Positions 18,063 to 27,509 of a stretch of 64,000 bases of DNA are shown one piece after another. Both the position numbers and the translations under genes were made by a program. Below the pieces are notes generated by a model, which did no database searches, was not told the origin of the DNA, and saw only the letters and a list, made by a program, of their open reading frames with translations. The stretch is taken from assembly GCA_020633075.1 (NCBI GenBank), contig JACKEI010000006.1, positions 186,001 to 250,000 of the forward strand. The letters are read 5' to 3'. The stretch is from Sandaracinaceae bacterium. GTDB lineage: Bacteria; Myxococcota_A; Polyangia; Polyangiales; Houyiibacteriaceae. Each line of letters opens with the position of its first letter. Positions within the stretch are counted from its first letter, which is position 1.

Positions 18063-18727
18063 TGTCCCGACCTCGCACCTGCTCCGAGGGGCACGACCAG
18101 CTCGCGCGCCACCGAGAGCTGCGTGGCCCCCGACAAACGCTGCACCCGGAAGCGGAACCCGCCTCGCAGCGTCCCACCCGCGCCGCCGTTGTTCTCGGCG
18201 GTCATGAAGAGGTTCCCAGCTACGCTGGCCCCGGCCCGCCAGTAGGTGATGCCCGTGGGCTCGTAGCAGAGGTCCGCATCGGACTCCGCCCACGAGTTGG
18301 CGGCCCCGGTGGTGCGCAGGGAGAGCTGCAACTTGTCGCCCGTCATCTGCCGCTCACGGGGGTCCAGCTGCTCGACGCAGAAGCCGTCCGGGCCGCAGCC
18401 GGCGGCGACGATGGCGGCCCAGTTGCTGGCGTTGCAGCTGCTGTTGTTGCCCTCGTACGCGATGAGGCCGCCCTGCCCGTTGTTGGCCGCGAGCGAGAAG
18501 CGCACCAGCTGGGCGCGCCCGCTGCCGGTGGCGCGCGCCCTTGCGGTGTTGAACAGGTTGATGATCTGCCCGCTGAGGTCCCGCGCCCGCGAGTCGCCAA
18601 TGGAGTGCATCATGGCCGGGCCGGCGAGACCGACCATCACCGAGATCATGATGATGACGGCCATCATCTCGACCAAGGTGAACCCCTGGAGGCGCAGTGA
18701 GCGACGGTGACGTGGACGGACAGGCAC
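18059..18727 (-). CDS. FimT/GspH-like minor pilin
   Basis: First gene of the minor-pilin operon. 222 residues from GTG 18727: leader MPVRPRHRRSLRLQG, then FTLVEMMAVIIMISVMVGLAGPAMM, and a GspH/FimT-type beta domain with four cysteines. A TTG at 18745 preceded by GGAAGG is an alternative start, but that codon falls in the -12 element of a sigma-54-like promoter, so I prefer the GTG. FimT-type proteins take part in pilus priming and, in some bacteria, DNA uptake. Confidence 0.82.
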   Translation of the reverse strand: MPVRPRHRRSLRLQGFTLVEMMAVIIMISVMVGLAGPAMMHSIGDSRARDLSGQIINLFNTARARATGSGRAQLVRFSLAANNGQGGLIAYEGNNSSCNASNWAAIVAAGCGPDGFCVEQLDPRERQMTGDKLQLSLRTTGAANSWAESDADLCYEPTGITYWRAGASVAGNLFMTAENNGGAGGTLRGGFRFRVQRLSGATQLSVARELVVPLGAGARSGQ

Positions 18728-18740
18728 TGGCGGACGACTA

Positions 18741-18757
18741 TGCAAGGAACGTACCTT
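18741..18757 (-). promoter_or_regulatory. Sigma-54-like -24/-12 promoter of the minor-pilin operon
   Basis: On the minus strand the sequence AAGGTACGTTCCTTGCA shows GG (18755-18754), exactly ten bases, then GC (18743-18742), and matches TGGCACG-N4-TTGCA at most informative positions. The expected transcription start is near 18731, only a few bases before the GTG at 18727. Pilin genes of Myxococcus and Pseudomonas are known to use sigma-54. The activator site is not identified. Confidence 0.5.
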
Positions 18758-18986
18758 CCGGAAAACCAGTGGGTATCCGGCGCGATCCGCAGCAGAGAGG
18801 AGGGTCCGGCGGGCCGTCACCCCTCGCATTCGCTGCGGGGCTACGAAATCTTTTCGTCTTGTCACGGGGTCTTCGGCTCTGCTGGACGCCTTGGGTATAC
18901 GGGCTCTGGGCATGAAGCGAGACTCTATAGGAACACCCGTCCCCACCGAAGAAGCTGGCGAGTGAATGCAAACCTCGCGCTCGGCC

Positions 18987-19015
18987 TTGACACGGCCCCC
19001 CTCCCAGCGTACATC
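18987..19015 (+). promoter_or_regulatory. Sigma-70 promoter of tRNA-Leu
   Basis: TTGACA (18987-18992), a 17-base spacer, and TACATC (19010-19015), 17 bases before the first tRNA base. This is the best housekeeping promoter in the window. The sequence between it and the sigma-54-like element (18758-18986) holds no gene and no other clear signal. Confidence 0.8.
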
Positions 19016-19032
19016 GGCGCCTCCACACGCCC

Positions 19033-19116
19033 GCGGAAGTGGCGGAATTGGCAGACGCGCATGATTCAGGTTCATGTAAGGTAACACTTGTGGAGGTTCG
19101 AGTCCTCTCTTCCGCA
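19033..19116 (+). tRNA. tRNA-Leu (anticodon CAG)
   Basis: Acceptor stem GCGGAAG / CTTCCGC, D arm with AATTGGCAGA, anticodon stem CATGA/TCATG around loop TTCAGGT with anticodon CAG (19067-19069), a class II long variable arm (AAG-GTAACA-CTT), and T arm GGAGG-TTCGAGT-CCTCT. Discriminator A at 19116; the following bases read CCG, so the CCA end is not fully encoded. Reads CUG, the commonest leucine codon in this GC-rich genome. Confidence 0.95.
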
Positions 19117-19139
19117 CCGTCAGAACTCGTGGAGTTCGT

Positions 19140-19174
19140 AAGAGAGCCCGGCTAACGCCAGGCTCTCTTTTTTT
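19140..19174 (+). terminator. Rho-independent terminator of tRNA-Leu
   Basis: AAGAGAGCC (19140-19148) pairs perfectly with GGCTCTCTT (19161-19169), followed by a T run to 19174. A second small perfect hairpin, GAACTC-GTG-GAGTTC (19123-19137), lies between the tRNA 3' end and the terminator and may mark 3' processing. Confidence 0.88.
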
Positions 19175-19236
19175 GTGTCTCGCGCGGCGGGTGTGTGCAG
19201 CAGGGTCCAGCTCGACGGGCTGCACGCCAGGCCCGC

Positions 19237-19857
19237 TCAGGACAGCGCGACCAGCGCCTCGCGCAGCACCACCTCGACGGGGCGCTCGACCTCGTCGTGC
19301 TCCGTGACACCCTGTACGGCGCGCTCGGCGTCGGGCCGCTTGTAGCCCATGAGCACGAGGGCGTTGACCACCTGGGCCGCCACCCCGGTCGCCGCCGGTT
19401 GGCTCGGCTTGCGGACCGCCGCGCGGGGAGTGCCCGTGTTGGCTGGCGCGAAGAGCAGCTTGTCCTTCAGGTCCAGCAAGATGCGCTCGACCGTCTTGCG
19501 GCCGACCCCCGAGATGCCCTTGAACGCGTTCTTGTCCTCCACGGCGATCGCCTGGGCCAGCTCGTGCGCGGACAGGCTCGACAGGATGGACAGCGCCAGC
19601 TTGGGACCGATCGAGTTCACGGTCAGGAGCGCCCGGAACGCCGCCTTGTCCTCGACCGTGTCGAAGGCGTACAGAATGAGCGCGTCCTCCCGCACGTGCG
19701 TGTGGACGTGGAGCGTCACCTCGGACTCGCCACCGTCTGGCAGCCGGCCCACGGTTCCGAGGGGCACGTAGAGCTCGTAGCCCACCCCTCCCACCTCGAG
19801 GATGACGAGCCCCTCGAGGCCTTGCTGCACGATGACCCCGCGCAGGCGCCCGATCAC
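19237..19857 (-). CDS. ruvA: Holliday junction branch migration protein RuvA
   Basis: 206 residues, the usual RuvA length. N-terminal OB fold beginning MIGRLRGVIV with GVGYELYVP; two helix-hairpin-helix motifs, VNSIGPKLALSIL and ISGVGRKTVERIL, that bind junction DNA; and a C-terminal RuvB-binding domain (ALVLMGYKRPDAERAV). It follows grpE by 28 bases on the same strand and is probably co-transcribed with it. Neither ruvB nor ruvC is next to it; ruvC lies 30 kb away in this window. Confidence 0.95.
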   Translation of the reverse strand: MIGRLRGVIVQQGLEGLVILEVGGVGYELYVPLGTVGRLPDGGESEVTLHVHTHVREDALILYAFDTVEDKAAFRALLTVNSIGPKLALSILSSLSAHELAQAIAVEDKNAFKGISGVGRKTVERILLDLKDKLLFAPANTGTPRAAVRKPSQPAATGVAAQVVNALVLMGYKRPDAERAVQGVTEHDEVERPVEVVLREALVALS

Positions 19858-19885
19858 GGGGCGCTCCCCTCCGGGCGGCTCGGCC

Positions 19886-20491
19886 TCATTCCGAGTCGGC
19901 CTGCTCGTCGGATGCGGGGGCCGCGGGCTGGGGCGCCGGGGCCTTGGCGACCACGACCATGGCGGCGCGCAAGAGGCGCTCGCCGATGCGGTAGCCGGCC
20001 ACCACCTCGGTCAGGACCGTGCCTGGCGGATGTTCGGCGCTCTCCACCTGCTGGATGGCGTCGTGCAGCGTGGGGTCGAAGCGCTCGCCCTTGGCCACCA
20101 CGCGGCTGATGCCCATGCGGGAGGCGACGTCGTCGAACCCGCGCAGGACCATCTCCACCCCGGACACGACGGCGGCGACGTCCGTCGAGCCGCGCGAGGC
20201 CTCCACGGCGCGCTCGAGGTTGTCCACGATGGGCAGGAAGTCCCGCACGGTGTCCTCGCGACCGCGGCGCAGCGCGTCTTCGGCGTCGCGGCGGGCGCGC
20301 TTCCGGAAATTGTCGAAGTCCGCCATGGTGCGCAGCAGCTGGTCCTTGAGCTTGTCGCGCTCGGCCGTGAGCTGCTCGATCGGGTCGGGCGCTGCGACCG
20401 CCTCGCCCTGCGCGTGCTCGGAAGCTTCGGAGGCGGAGGTCGCGTCCTCGGAGTCGGCGTTCGGGGTGGGGTTGCGGTCGGAATCGCTCAC
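19886..20491 (-). CDS. grpE: Nucleotide exchange factor GrpE
   Basis: 201 residues. After an acidic, low-complexity N-terminus comes the long coiled coil (QLTAERDKLKDQLLRTMADFDNFRKRARRD) and the beta-rich head with FDPTLHDAIQQVES and GTVLTEVVAGYRIGERLLRAAMVVVA. It releases ADP from DnaK. GTG at 20491 is chosen because the acidic leader starts there and AAGGA lies upstream; no in-frame ATG is close. It is divergent from dnaK, sharing a 148-base control region. Confidence 0.93.
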   Translation of the reverse strand: MSDSDRNPTPNADSEDATSASEASEHAQGEAVAAPDPIEQLTAERDKLKDQLLRTMADFDNFRKRARRDAEDALRRGREDTVRDFLPIVDNLERAVEASRGSTDVAAVVSGVEMVLRGFDDVASRMGISRVVAKGERFDPTLHDAIQQVESAEHPPGTVLTEVVAGYRIGERLLRAAMVVVAKAPAPQPAAPASDEQADSE

Positions 20492-20526
20492 GGGGTCATC
20501 GTCCTTGCTACGGGGTAGTGCGGGCG

Positions 20527-20555
20527 AACATAGCCGCTCCCCGCCGTCTCGACAA
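20527..20555 (-). promoter_or_regulatory. Candidate grpE-ruvA promoter
   Basis: TTGTCG (20555-20550), 17 bases, TATGTT (20532-20527), about 36 bases before the grpE GTG. The same 148-base divergent region shows TATAAG at 20609-20614 before dnaK but no matching -35, and no CIRCE inverted repeat was found. Confidence 0.45.
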
Positions 20556-20639
20556 CGAAGCGTGGCCCCGCTGTGGGATCTGGGTATCGCGAGCGGCCCC
20601 CGACGCGTTATAAGAGCATTGGAGCAGAGCAGAAGATTC

Positions 20640-22478
<1,839 letters not shown>

Positions 22479-22520
22479 GCCCAGCCTGACGCAGCGCCAT
22501 TCGCGAGTCAGACTCCTGCC

Positions 22521-24542
22521 ATGAGCCTCAACCCCGCCCAGCGCGCCGCTGTGGAGCACGACCAAGGGCCCATGCTCGTCCTGGCCGGGGCCGGGTCGGG
22601 CAAGACCCGGGTGATCACCGCGCGCATCGCCCGCCTGATCGAGCGGGGAGTGCGACCGGACAGCATCCTCGGCGTCACGTTCACCAACAAGGCCGCGCGC
22701 GAGATGGCCGAGCGCATGGTGCCGCTGATCGGCCGTGAGCGCACCGAGCGGGTCTGGCTCAGCACCTTTCACTCGTTCGGGGTGCGCTTCCTCGGCGAGG
22801 AGAGCAAGCGCATCGGGTTCGAGGGGGGGCGCTTCGTCATCTTCGACCAGGGGGACTCGCTGGGGCTCGTGAAGGACATCCTGCGCACCGAGATCGGGGT
22901 CACGCGCAACGTGGACGTGCCCTCGCTCATGACGCGCATCTCGCTGTGGAAGAACGCGTTCAAGGGGCCCGACGAGATCCCCGCGTCCACCTTCGAGTAC
23001 GACGCCATCGCGCGGGAGGTGTACCCGCACTACGAGGAGCGCATGCGGCGCATGCACGCGGTGGACTTCGACGACCTGGTCGTCCTGCCCGTGCGCATCC
23101 TGCAGCAGCACGAGGACGTGCGTGAGAAGTGGCAGGCGCGCTTTCGCTACCTCCTCATCGACGAGTTCCAGGACACCAACAAGAGCCAGCTGGAGCTGGT
23201 GCGCGCGCTGACCAACAGCCTCAACAACGTGTGCGTGGTGGGCGACGACGACCAGTCCATCTACGGCTGGCGCGGGGCCGAGGTGGGCAACATCCTCGAC
23301 TTCGAGCGCACCTTCCCCGGCACCACGGTGGTGAAGCTGGAGGACAACTACCGTAGCTTCGAGCAGATCCTGGCCGTGGCCAACGCCGCCATCGCCCAGA
23401 GCCGAGGCAAGCGGCACGGCAAGACCCTGCGGGCCGCGCGCGGCCTGGGGGACAAGGTGCGGCTGGTGACCACCAACGACGCTGCCGCCGAGGTGGAGTT
23501 CGTGGTCAACGAGATCCACGACCTGGCGCAGAACCACCGCGTCCCCTACCGCGACATGGCAGTGCTCTACCGCAGCAACGGGCAGGCGCGCATCCTGGAG
23601 GAGGAGCTACGCGCGAACGGCATCCCGTATCAGCTGTTCGGGGGCACGCAGTTCTTCGACCGCAAGGAGGTCAAGGACGCCATCGCCTACCTGCGGGTGG
23701 TGGTGAGCACGCGCGACGAGCTCTCCATCCGGCGCGTCATCAACACGCCCCCGCGCGGCCTGGGCGACACCAGCCTCGATCGCATCGCCGGCTACGGCAA
23801 GCTGCACGGGCTGTCGCTCTTCGAGGCCCTGCAGCAGGCCGAGCAGGTGCCGGGCATCACGGAGCCCGCCAAGCGCGGGGCCGAGCTCTTCACGGAGTGC
23901 ATCCTCCGCGCGCGCAACAGCCTCTTGCGGGAGGGAGCCGAGCTGGTGCCCACCACCCGCCGCCTCTTCGAAGAGGCGGGCTACACGCGCATGCTGAGCG
24001 CGGGTGCGGACAAGGACTCGAAGCGGCGCGTGGAGAACTTCGGCTTCCTGATGCGCAGCGTGGAGCGCTACGCGGCGGCCCCCAGCGCCGGCAAGGCCAG
24101 CCTGAGCGTGTTCCTGACGCGCCTCACGCTGCGCGTGGACCAAGAGGAAGAGGTGGCCGGCAACAAGGTCACGCTCAGCTCGCTGCACTCCAGCAAGGGG
24201 CTCGAGTTCCCGGTGGTGTTCTTCATCGGGTTGGTGGAGGGCATCCTGCCGCACGCGCGCACGACCGACCCCAAGGTGAACGAGGCCGTGCTGACCGACG
24301 TGGACGAGGAGCGACGCCTCTTCTACGTGGGGGTCACCCGCGCCATGAACCGGCTGTACCTCACGCGCCCGCTGCGGCGCACCAACCGCGGGCGGGTAGT
24401 GCCGCTCGCGCCCACACGCTTTCTGAGCGGGCTGCCGCCGGAGGCCTACGAGGCCTACCAGGGGCGCGGGCGCGAGCGCACCAGCGTGCAGGAGACGGCG
24501 GACTTCGCGGCGCAGATCCTGGCGCAGCTGAACGCCAAGTAG
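22521..24542 (+). CDS. UvrD/Rep-family superfamily 1 DNA helicase
   Basis: 673-residue 3'-5' helicase. Motifs in order: Q motif LNPAQRAAVEH, Walker A LAGAGSGKTR, Ia TFTNKAAREMAERM, Walker B LLIDEFQDTN, III VVGDDDQSIYGWRGA, IV VKLEDNYRS, V LSSLHSSKGLEF and VI YVGVTRAMNRLYL. Length and the HSSKGLEFP motif fit the Rep/PcrA group. Roles are replication restart and repair. The ATG at 22521 lies 6 bases after CAGACT. It follows dnaK by 42 bases. Confidence 0.93.
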   Translation: MSLNPAQRAAVEHDQGPMLVLAGAGSGKTRVITARIARLIERGVRPDSILGVTFTNKAAREMAERMVPLIGRERTERVWLSTFHSFGVRFLGEESKRIGFEGGRFVIFDQGDSLGLVKDILRTEIGVTRNVDVPSLMTRISLWKNAFKGPDEIPASTFEYDAIAREVYPHYEERMRRMHAVDFDDLVVLPVRILQQHEDVREKWQARFRYLLIDEFQDTNKSQLELVRALTNSLNNVCVVGDDDQSIYGWRGAEVGNILDFERTFPGTTVVKLEDNYRSFEQILAVANAAIAQSRGKRHGKTLRAARGLGDKVRLVTTNDAAAEVEFVVNEIHDLAQNHRVPYRDMAVLYRSNGQARILEEELRANGIPYQLFGGTQFFDRKEVKDAIAYLRVVVSTRDELSIRRVINTPPRGLGDTSLDRIAGYGKLHGLSLFEALQQAEQVPGITEPAKRGAELFTECILRARNSLLREGAELVPTTRRLFEEAGYTRMLSAGADKDSKRRVENFGFLMRSVERYAAAPSAGKASLSVFLTRLTLRVDQEEEVAGNKVTLSSLHSSKGLEFPVVFFIGLVEGILPHARTTDPKVNEAVLTDVDEERRLFYVGVTRAMNRLYLTRPLRRTNRGRVVPLAPTRFLSGLPPEAYEAYQGRGRERTSVQETADFAAQILAQLNAK

Positions 24543-24568
24543 CAGGGGCGCGCGGGCGCCGGTCAGCG

Positions 24569-24574
24569 TACGCT
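24569..24574 (+). promoter_or_regulatory. -10-like hexamer of the serine hydrolase gene
   Basis: TACGCT, 6 bases before the ATG at 24581. Confidence 0.4.
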
Positions 24575-24580
24575 CGCCGC

Positions 24581-25867
24581 ATGATCGAGCACGGGCACTA
24601 CGAGCCGGCCTTTCGACCGCTGGCGGAGACCTTCTTCCGCGCGACACGCGACGCCGAGGGCGGTGGCGCGTTGGCCGTGTACCAAGACGGCGTGAAGGTG
24701 CTGGACGTGTGGGGCGGCCTACGAGACCCGAGCGGTGCGCCCTGGCTGGAGCGCACGCCCTCGCTCTCGTTCTCGACGACCAAGGGCGTGGCCAGCGTGG
24801 CGCTGCACATGTGCGCCGACCGCGGTCTGATCGACTACGACGTGCCCGTGGCGCGCTACTGGCCGGAGTTCGAGCAGGCCGGCAAGGGGGCCATCACCGT
24901 GCGCCACGTGCTCTGTCACGAGGCCGGGCTCTACGACGTGCGCGGGCTGCTGAGCGACGCTCACGACCTGCTGGACTGGGATCGGGTGGTCACGGCGCTG
25001 GCCGCGGCCAGTCCGGCGCACCCGGCGGGGCGTCACAACGCCTACCACGCGCTCACCTACGGCTACCTGGTCGGAGAGCTGGTGCGGCGGGTCTCCGGGG
25101 CACACCTGCGCGACTTCGTGCGGACCGAGCTGGCGGAGCCGCTGGGGCTCGACCACCTGCACATCGGGGCCCCTCCCGAGGCCATCGCAGAGGCCGCCCG
25201 GTACTTTCCGCTGCCGGCAGGCGAGCTCAGCCGACATCGACCACGCCGCTCAGAGGGTGCCGCCCCGCGGCGCGCAGGGGACTCGCCGGGCGGGAGCGGG
25301 ACGACCACGGGGGACACCGGGAGCAGGCACGGCCGGCGCGGATGGCGCTCGCAGCTGCAGACAGCCGGCGTGTCGGTGCTCCGGCGCGCCGGGGTGCCGC
25401 TCGATCAGGATCGCTTCGTGCGCGCCCTCGCGCCGCGGGGTGTCGCGGCGCTGGACTGGTCCGCGGACGCCACGCTGGCCGCGTGCAACCCGAGCGCTGG
25501 CGGGCTCTTCACCGCGCGCGCGCTCGCGAAGCTGTACGGCGCGCTGGCCGTGGGCGGGACGCTGGACGGGGTGCGCGTGCTCTCGCCTGAGCGCATCGAG
25601 CAGCTGGTGCAGCTGCAGAACCGGCGGCTCGACGGGGTGCTGCTCTTGCCCATGCACTGGCGCCTCGGCTTCCACAGCATCGCCAGCAAGCGGGGCTTCC
25701 ACCCGGGCGCGTTCGGGCACTACGGGTTCCGGGGCTCGGGGGCCTTCGCAGACCCGCGGCGCCGCCTGGGCGTCGCCTACGTGACCAATTGCGGCGCGGG
25801 CAGCCCCATCGGCGACGGGCGCATCTTCGAGTTCGCCGGCGTCGCCGCGCGCTGCGCCAAGCGCTGA
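24581..25867 (+). CDS. Beta-lactamase-fold serine hydrolase (EstB-like)
   Basis: 428-residue class C beta-lactamase-related hydrolase/esterase. The nucleophile is in SFSTTKGVASVAL (SxxK), the tyrosine region is YHALTYGYLVGELV, and the end has HYGFRGSGAFADP, as in the EstB/LACTB family. No signal peptide, so cytoplasmic. A low-complexity, charged insertion of about 70 residues (around residues 220-290, rich in Arg, Gly, Ser and Thr) separates the two halves and is unlike the rest of the family. Start is the ATG after the TACGCT hexamer. Confidence 0.85.
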   Translation: MIEHGHYEPAFRPLAETFFRATRDAEGGGALAVYQDGVKVLDVWGGLRDPSGAPWLERTPSLSFSTTKGVASVALHMCADRGLIDYDVPVARYWPEFEQAGKGAITVRHVLCHEAGLYDVRGLLSDAHDLLDWDRVVTALAAASPAHPAGRHNAYHALTYGYLVGELVRRVSGAHLRDFVRTELAEPLGLDHLHIGAPPEAIAEAARYFPLPAGELSRHRPRRSEGAAPRRAGDSPGGSGTTTGDTGSRHGRRGWRSQLQTAGVSVLRRAGVPLDQDRFVRALAPRGVAALDWSADATLAACNPSAGGLFTARALAKLYGALAVGGTLDGVRVLSPERIEQLVQLQNRRLDGVLLLPMHWRLGFHSIASKRGFHPGAFGHYGFRGSGAFADPRRRLGVAYVTNCGAGSPIGDGRIFEFAGVAARCAKR

Positions 25868-25984
25868 GTGCCCAGCAACGCCACACGGCGCCGAGCGCGA
25901 CGCAGCGGCAGCCGGCACCCCCCGCCCGCTTCTGGGCTGTCTGCCCGGCTTCGAGAGCGCTTCTGCCCGCGACCGCTGCTGAGG

Positions 25985-25990
25985 CATACT
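25985..25990 (+). promoter_or_regulatory. -10-like hexamer of the PH-domain gene
   Basis: CATACT, 7 bases before the ATG at 25998. The rest of the 130-base gap before this gene shows nothing recognisable. Confidence 0.35.
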
Positions 25991-25997
25991 CCCGGCC

Positions 25998-26438
25998 ATG
26001 ACCACGCCCGAGACGCCCAACATCGAGAAGACCCTCTTCGTGGGGCACCCCGCCCTCCTTCCAAGCGCGTTCTCGGCGTTCGTCGCGGTGATCACGCTGG
26101 GGCTGGCCCTGCCCTTCTACTGGTACCGCTCACGGCAGACGCACTACCGCATCACCACCCAGCGCATCATCATCGAGCACGGCATCCTGTCGAAGCGCAT
26201 GGACCAGGTGGACACGTACCGCATCAACGACTTCGTGGTGGAGCGGCCCTTCGGTCAGCGGCTGATGGGCACCGGCAACATCGGGCTCACCTCCATCGAC
26301 CGCAGCAACCCCGAGATGCGCATCGCCCACATCAAGACCGACGTCCTGGCCCTCTACGAGCAGCTCCGCGAGGCCACCGAGGAACAGAAGATCCGGCGTG
26401 GGGTGCGCACCCTCGACACCTCCGAGCACGTGATGTGA
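25998..26438 (+). CDS. Bacterial PH-domain membrane protein
   Basis: 146 residues: a hydrophobic hairpin near residues 20-42 (FSAFVAVITLGLALPFYWYRS), then a bPH2/YdbS-like PH domain (THYRITTQRIIIEHGILSKRMDQVDTYRI), ending in a soluble charged tail. The family is membrane-bound and of unclear function. A single gene here rather than the YdbS/YdbT pair. Neighbours give no hint of role. Confidence 0.75.
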   Translation: MTTPETPNIEKTLFVGHPALLPSAFSAFVAVITLGLALPFYWYRSRQTHYRITTQRIIIEHGILSKRMDQVDTYRINDFVVERPFGQRLMGTGNIGLTSIDRSNPEMRIAHIKTDVLALYEQLREATEEQKIRRGVRTLDTSEHVM

Positions 26439-26520
26439 GGCAAGCCTGCGCCTGGGCACGCGCCCGCGGCCGCGTGACGAGAGACACGCGAGAGGACAAG
26501 CGCTGCGCGGCCCTCGCTGG

Positions 26521-26526
26521 TAGAGT
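26521..26526 (+). promoter_or_regulatory. -10-like hexamer of the Tudor-like gene
   Basis: TAGAGT, 8 bases before the ATG at 26535. Confidence 0.4.
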
Positions 26527-26534
26527 GGCCGGCG

Positions 26535-27434
26535 ATGCGTAGTCTTCTGTGCGCGGGCTGCTCCGCGGAGCTCCCGCTGACCAGCGAGCGAGAGCCCGGC
26601 GTGCTCGTGTGCGCGGAGTGCGAGCACGAGCACCGCGCGTCCACCGCGCCGCCCCCACCCCCCAACCCGAGCGCGGAGTTCCAGGTGGGGGACGACGTCC
26701 TGGTGCTGTGGGGCGAGCGCTGGTGGCCCGCCCGTGTCGAGCGGGTGGTCGCCGAAGACATCTGGCAGGTGCACTACGAAGGCTGGCCGGCGGAGCGTGA
26801 CGAGATCGTCAACGTCGCGCGCGTGCGGGCCCGGGTCGCCGCCGGGCGCCCCCTCTCTCCGCGCGTGTTCGGCGCCCTGGTGACGCTGGCCAGCGTCGTC
26901 GGCGTGGGCGTCGGGGCGTGGGCGCTCGGCGTTCCCGACGTGGTGCCCGAGCGGGTCCCCACCACCGTGACGGACCGCGGTCCCATCACCCCCACCGGCC
27001 TCCCCGTGCCGACGGGCTTGCGCATCCCCCCAGGCACGCCCCTCGAGGTCCAGTGGAACGACAGCTTCTACCGGGCCGTGACCAAGGTGCACTACGGTGA
27101 CGGCAGCCTCTCCGTGCACTACGTCGGCTGGAGCGACGCCTTCGACGGCGAGGTCGACGAGGCGGACGCGCGCATCTCGGAGGCCGCCATCGCCACGGCG
27201 CGCGGGCCCGTAGAGGGCAGCGGCGCCCCTGTCATGGTGGACTCCCCCGTGTACTCCGGTGACGTGCTGGAGGTCGCCTGGCGAGACGGCTTCTACCGCG
27301 CGGTGGTGCTCGAGACCTACCCAGACGGGCGCCTGCGGGTGCACTACGCCGGGTGGGGGGACGACCTGGACGAGGACATCCCGCGCGAGCGGGCCCGCCG
27401 CGTGCTGGCCGCCGACGACGCGCTGCCGGAGTAG
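26535..27434 (+). CDS. Zinc-ribbon membrane protein with three Tudor/chromo-knot-like modules
   Basis: 299 residues. An N-terminal zinc ribbon (CAGC about 25 residues before CAEC), a first Tudor-like module (about 48-97: VLWGERWWPARVERVV, then WQVHYEGWPAERDEIV), a single transmembrane segment (about 108-130), and two more modules after it (about 164-212 and 240-290), each with a W/FYRAV strand, a DG turn and V-HY-GW followed by an acidic strand. The repeats resemble the Tudor-knot/MRG-type chromo barrel or Agenet fold of eukaryotic readers. By topology one module would face the cytoplasm with the ribbon and two the other side. Function unknown; ligand not predictable. Confidence 0.7.
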   Translation: MRSLLCAGCSAELPLTSEREPGVLVCAECEHEHRASTAPPPPPNPSAEFQVGDDVLVLWGERWWPARVERVVAEDIWQVHYEGWPAERDEIVNVARVRARVAAGRPLSPRVFGALVTLASVVGVGVGAWALGVPDVVPERVPTTVTDRGPITPTGLPVPTGLRIPPGTPLEVQWNDSFYRAVTKVHYGDGSLSVHYVGWSDAFDGEVDEADARISEAAIATARGPVEGSGAPVMVDSPVYSGDVLEVAWRDGFYRAVVLETYPDGRLRVHYAGWGDDLDEDIPRERARRVLAADDALPE

Positions 27435-27509
27435 CGCAGGGCCCGTCGGGGGGGGCCTCGGCCCCACCACGAAGGATGCGAGGCGCGCGCATTGTGGTAC
27501 GAGTTCCGC

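Noticed and set aside
18728..18745. TTG start at 18745 for the fimT-like gene
   Set aside because: It has a Shine-Dalgarno-like GGAAGG, but lies inside the -12 element of the sigma-54-like promoter; kept only as an alternative.
20492..20639. CIRCE/HrcA operator between grpE and dnaK
   Set aside because: No TTAGCACTC-N9-GAGTGCTAA-like repeat is present.
27435..27509. Magnesium riboswitch before mgtE
   Set aside because: The gap is 75 bases, too short for an M-box, and no conserved hairpins were seen.
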